43,041 bases of DNA, from assembly GCF_002532535.1 (NCBI RefSeq), contig NZ_NQWI01000037.1, positions 1 through 43,041 of the forward strand, given 5' to 3'. Below the pieces are notes generated by a model that searched no databases, was not told the origin of the DNA, and saw nothing but the letters and a program-made list of their open reading frames with translations. The position numbers and the translations under genes are program-made. The first letter of the stretch is position 1, and each line of letters begins with the position of its first letter. The DNA comes from Candidatus Viridilinea mediisalina (GTDB lineage Bacteria > Chloroflexota > Chloroflexia > Chloroflexales > Chloroflexaceae). Of the stretch, positions 42,951 through 43,041 are shown one piece after another.

Positions 42951-43041
42951 CTGCAATCTGCAAACTGCAATCTGCAATCTGCAATCTGCAATCTGCAATC
43001 TGCAATCTGCAATCTGCAATCTGCAATCTGCAATCTGCAAT
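42951..43041. repeat. CTGCAAT heptamer array
   Basis: Exactly 13 units of 7 bp up to the window edge, the second with an AAA variant. It is the inverse of the AGATTGC heptamers inside the MITE copies. Confidence 0.95.

Overview
The window looks like chromosomal DNA of a GC-rich bacterium, most probably a member of the Chloroflexota (class Chloroflexia, e.g. the Chloroflexales). This rests on the overall gene style, several apparently leaderless genes with a -10 box six bases before the ATG, a large secreted protein ending in VYLPLIAR, and intergenic space packed with short tandem repeats and hairpin repeats. It is an inference from gene content; no marker gene such as 16S rRNA is present.

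Layout. 1-3070 holds the [NiFe]-hydrogenase maturation genes hypC, hypD and hypE, interrupted by a small MITE-like repeat and an orphan MazE/RHH-type antitoxin. 3079-7272 is a large Dna2-like Fe-S nuclease/SF1 helicase placed directly behind hypE. 7427-8149 is a signal-less PhnD-like binding protein. 8292-10855 holds two unrecognised proteins, followed at 10931-15451 by a DEAH-box helicase carrying a zinc ribbon, S1-like and KH modules. 15884-19068 holds a DinB-fold protein, the ribosome-associated GTPase HflX and a fumarylacetoacetate-hydrolase-family enzyme. 19200-22280 is a class A penicillin-binding protein with a PASTA domain; next come a MinD/ParA-like ATPase, an acyl-CoA-binding protein and a cluster of three tRNA genes (Ser-GCT, Ser-TGA, Trp-CCA). 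24474-29025 holds a fructosamine-kinase-family protein, a glycerophosphodiester phosphodiesterase, a GT4 glycosyltransferase and a 14-TM drug exporter. 29180-33749 is a pair of hybrid sensor kinases. 33712-36834 holds a GT2 glycosyltransferase, a zinc-ribbon protein and an NMT1/THI5-like lipoprotein. 37145-41353 is a giant secreted CLCA-like metalloprotease/VWA protein, and 41789-42847 is a tyrosine recombinase preceded by a 40-bp tandem array, a consensus promoter and a nested dyad.

The most unusual content is between genes. There are at least five copies of a ~105-bp MITE-like element with ATACCA ends, one of them split by a second TIR element. Perfect hairpins share a GGCGGC-NNN-GCCGCC tip but have unrelated, self-matched arms, and there is a 61-bp perfect palindrome. 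Many heptamer and octamer tandem arrays occur, most of which carry TAG on one strand and therefore stop translation in all three frames. Most genes are housekeeping or regulatory singletons. The best candidates for undescribed biology are the 8292-15451 trio (two unknown proteins plus the S1/KH helicase), the repeat-flanked tyrosine recombinase, and the self-matched hairpin family.
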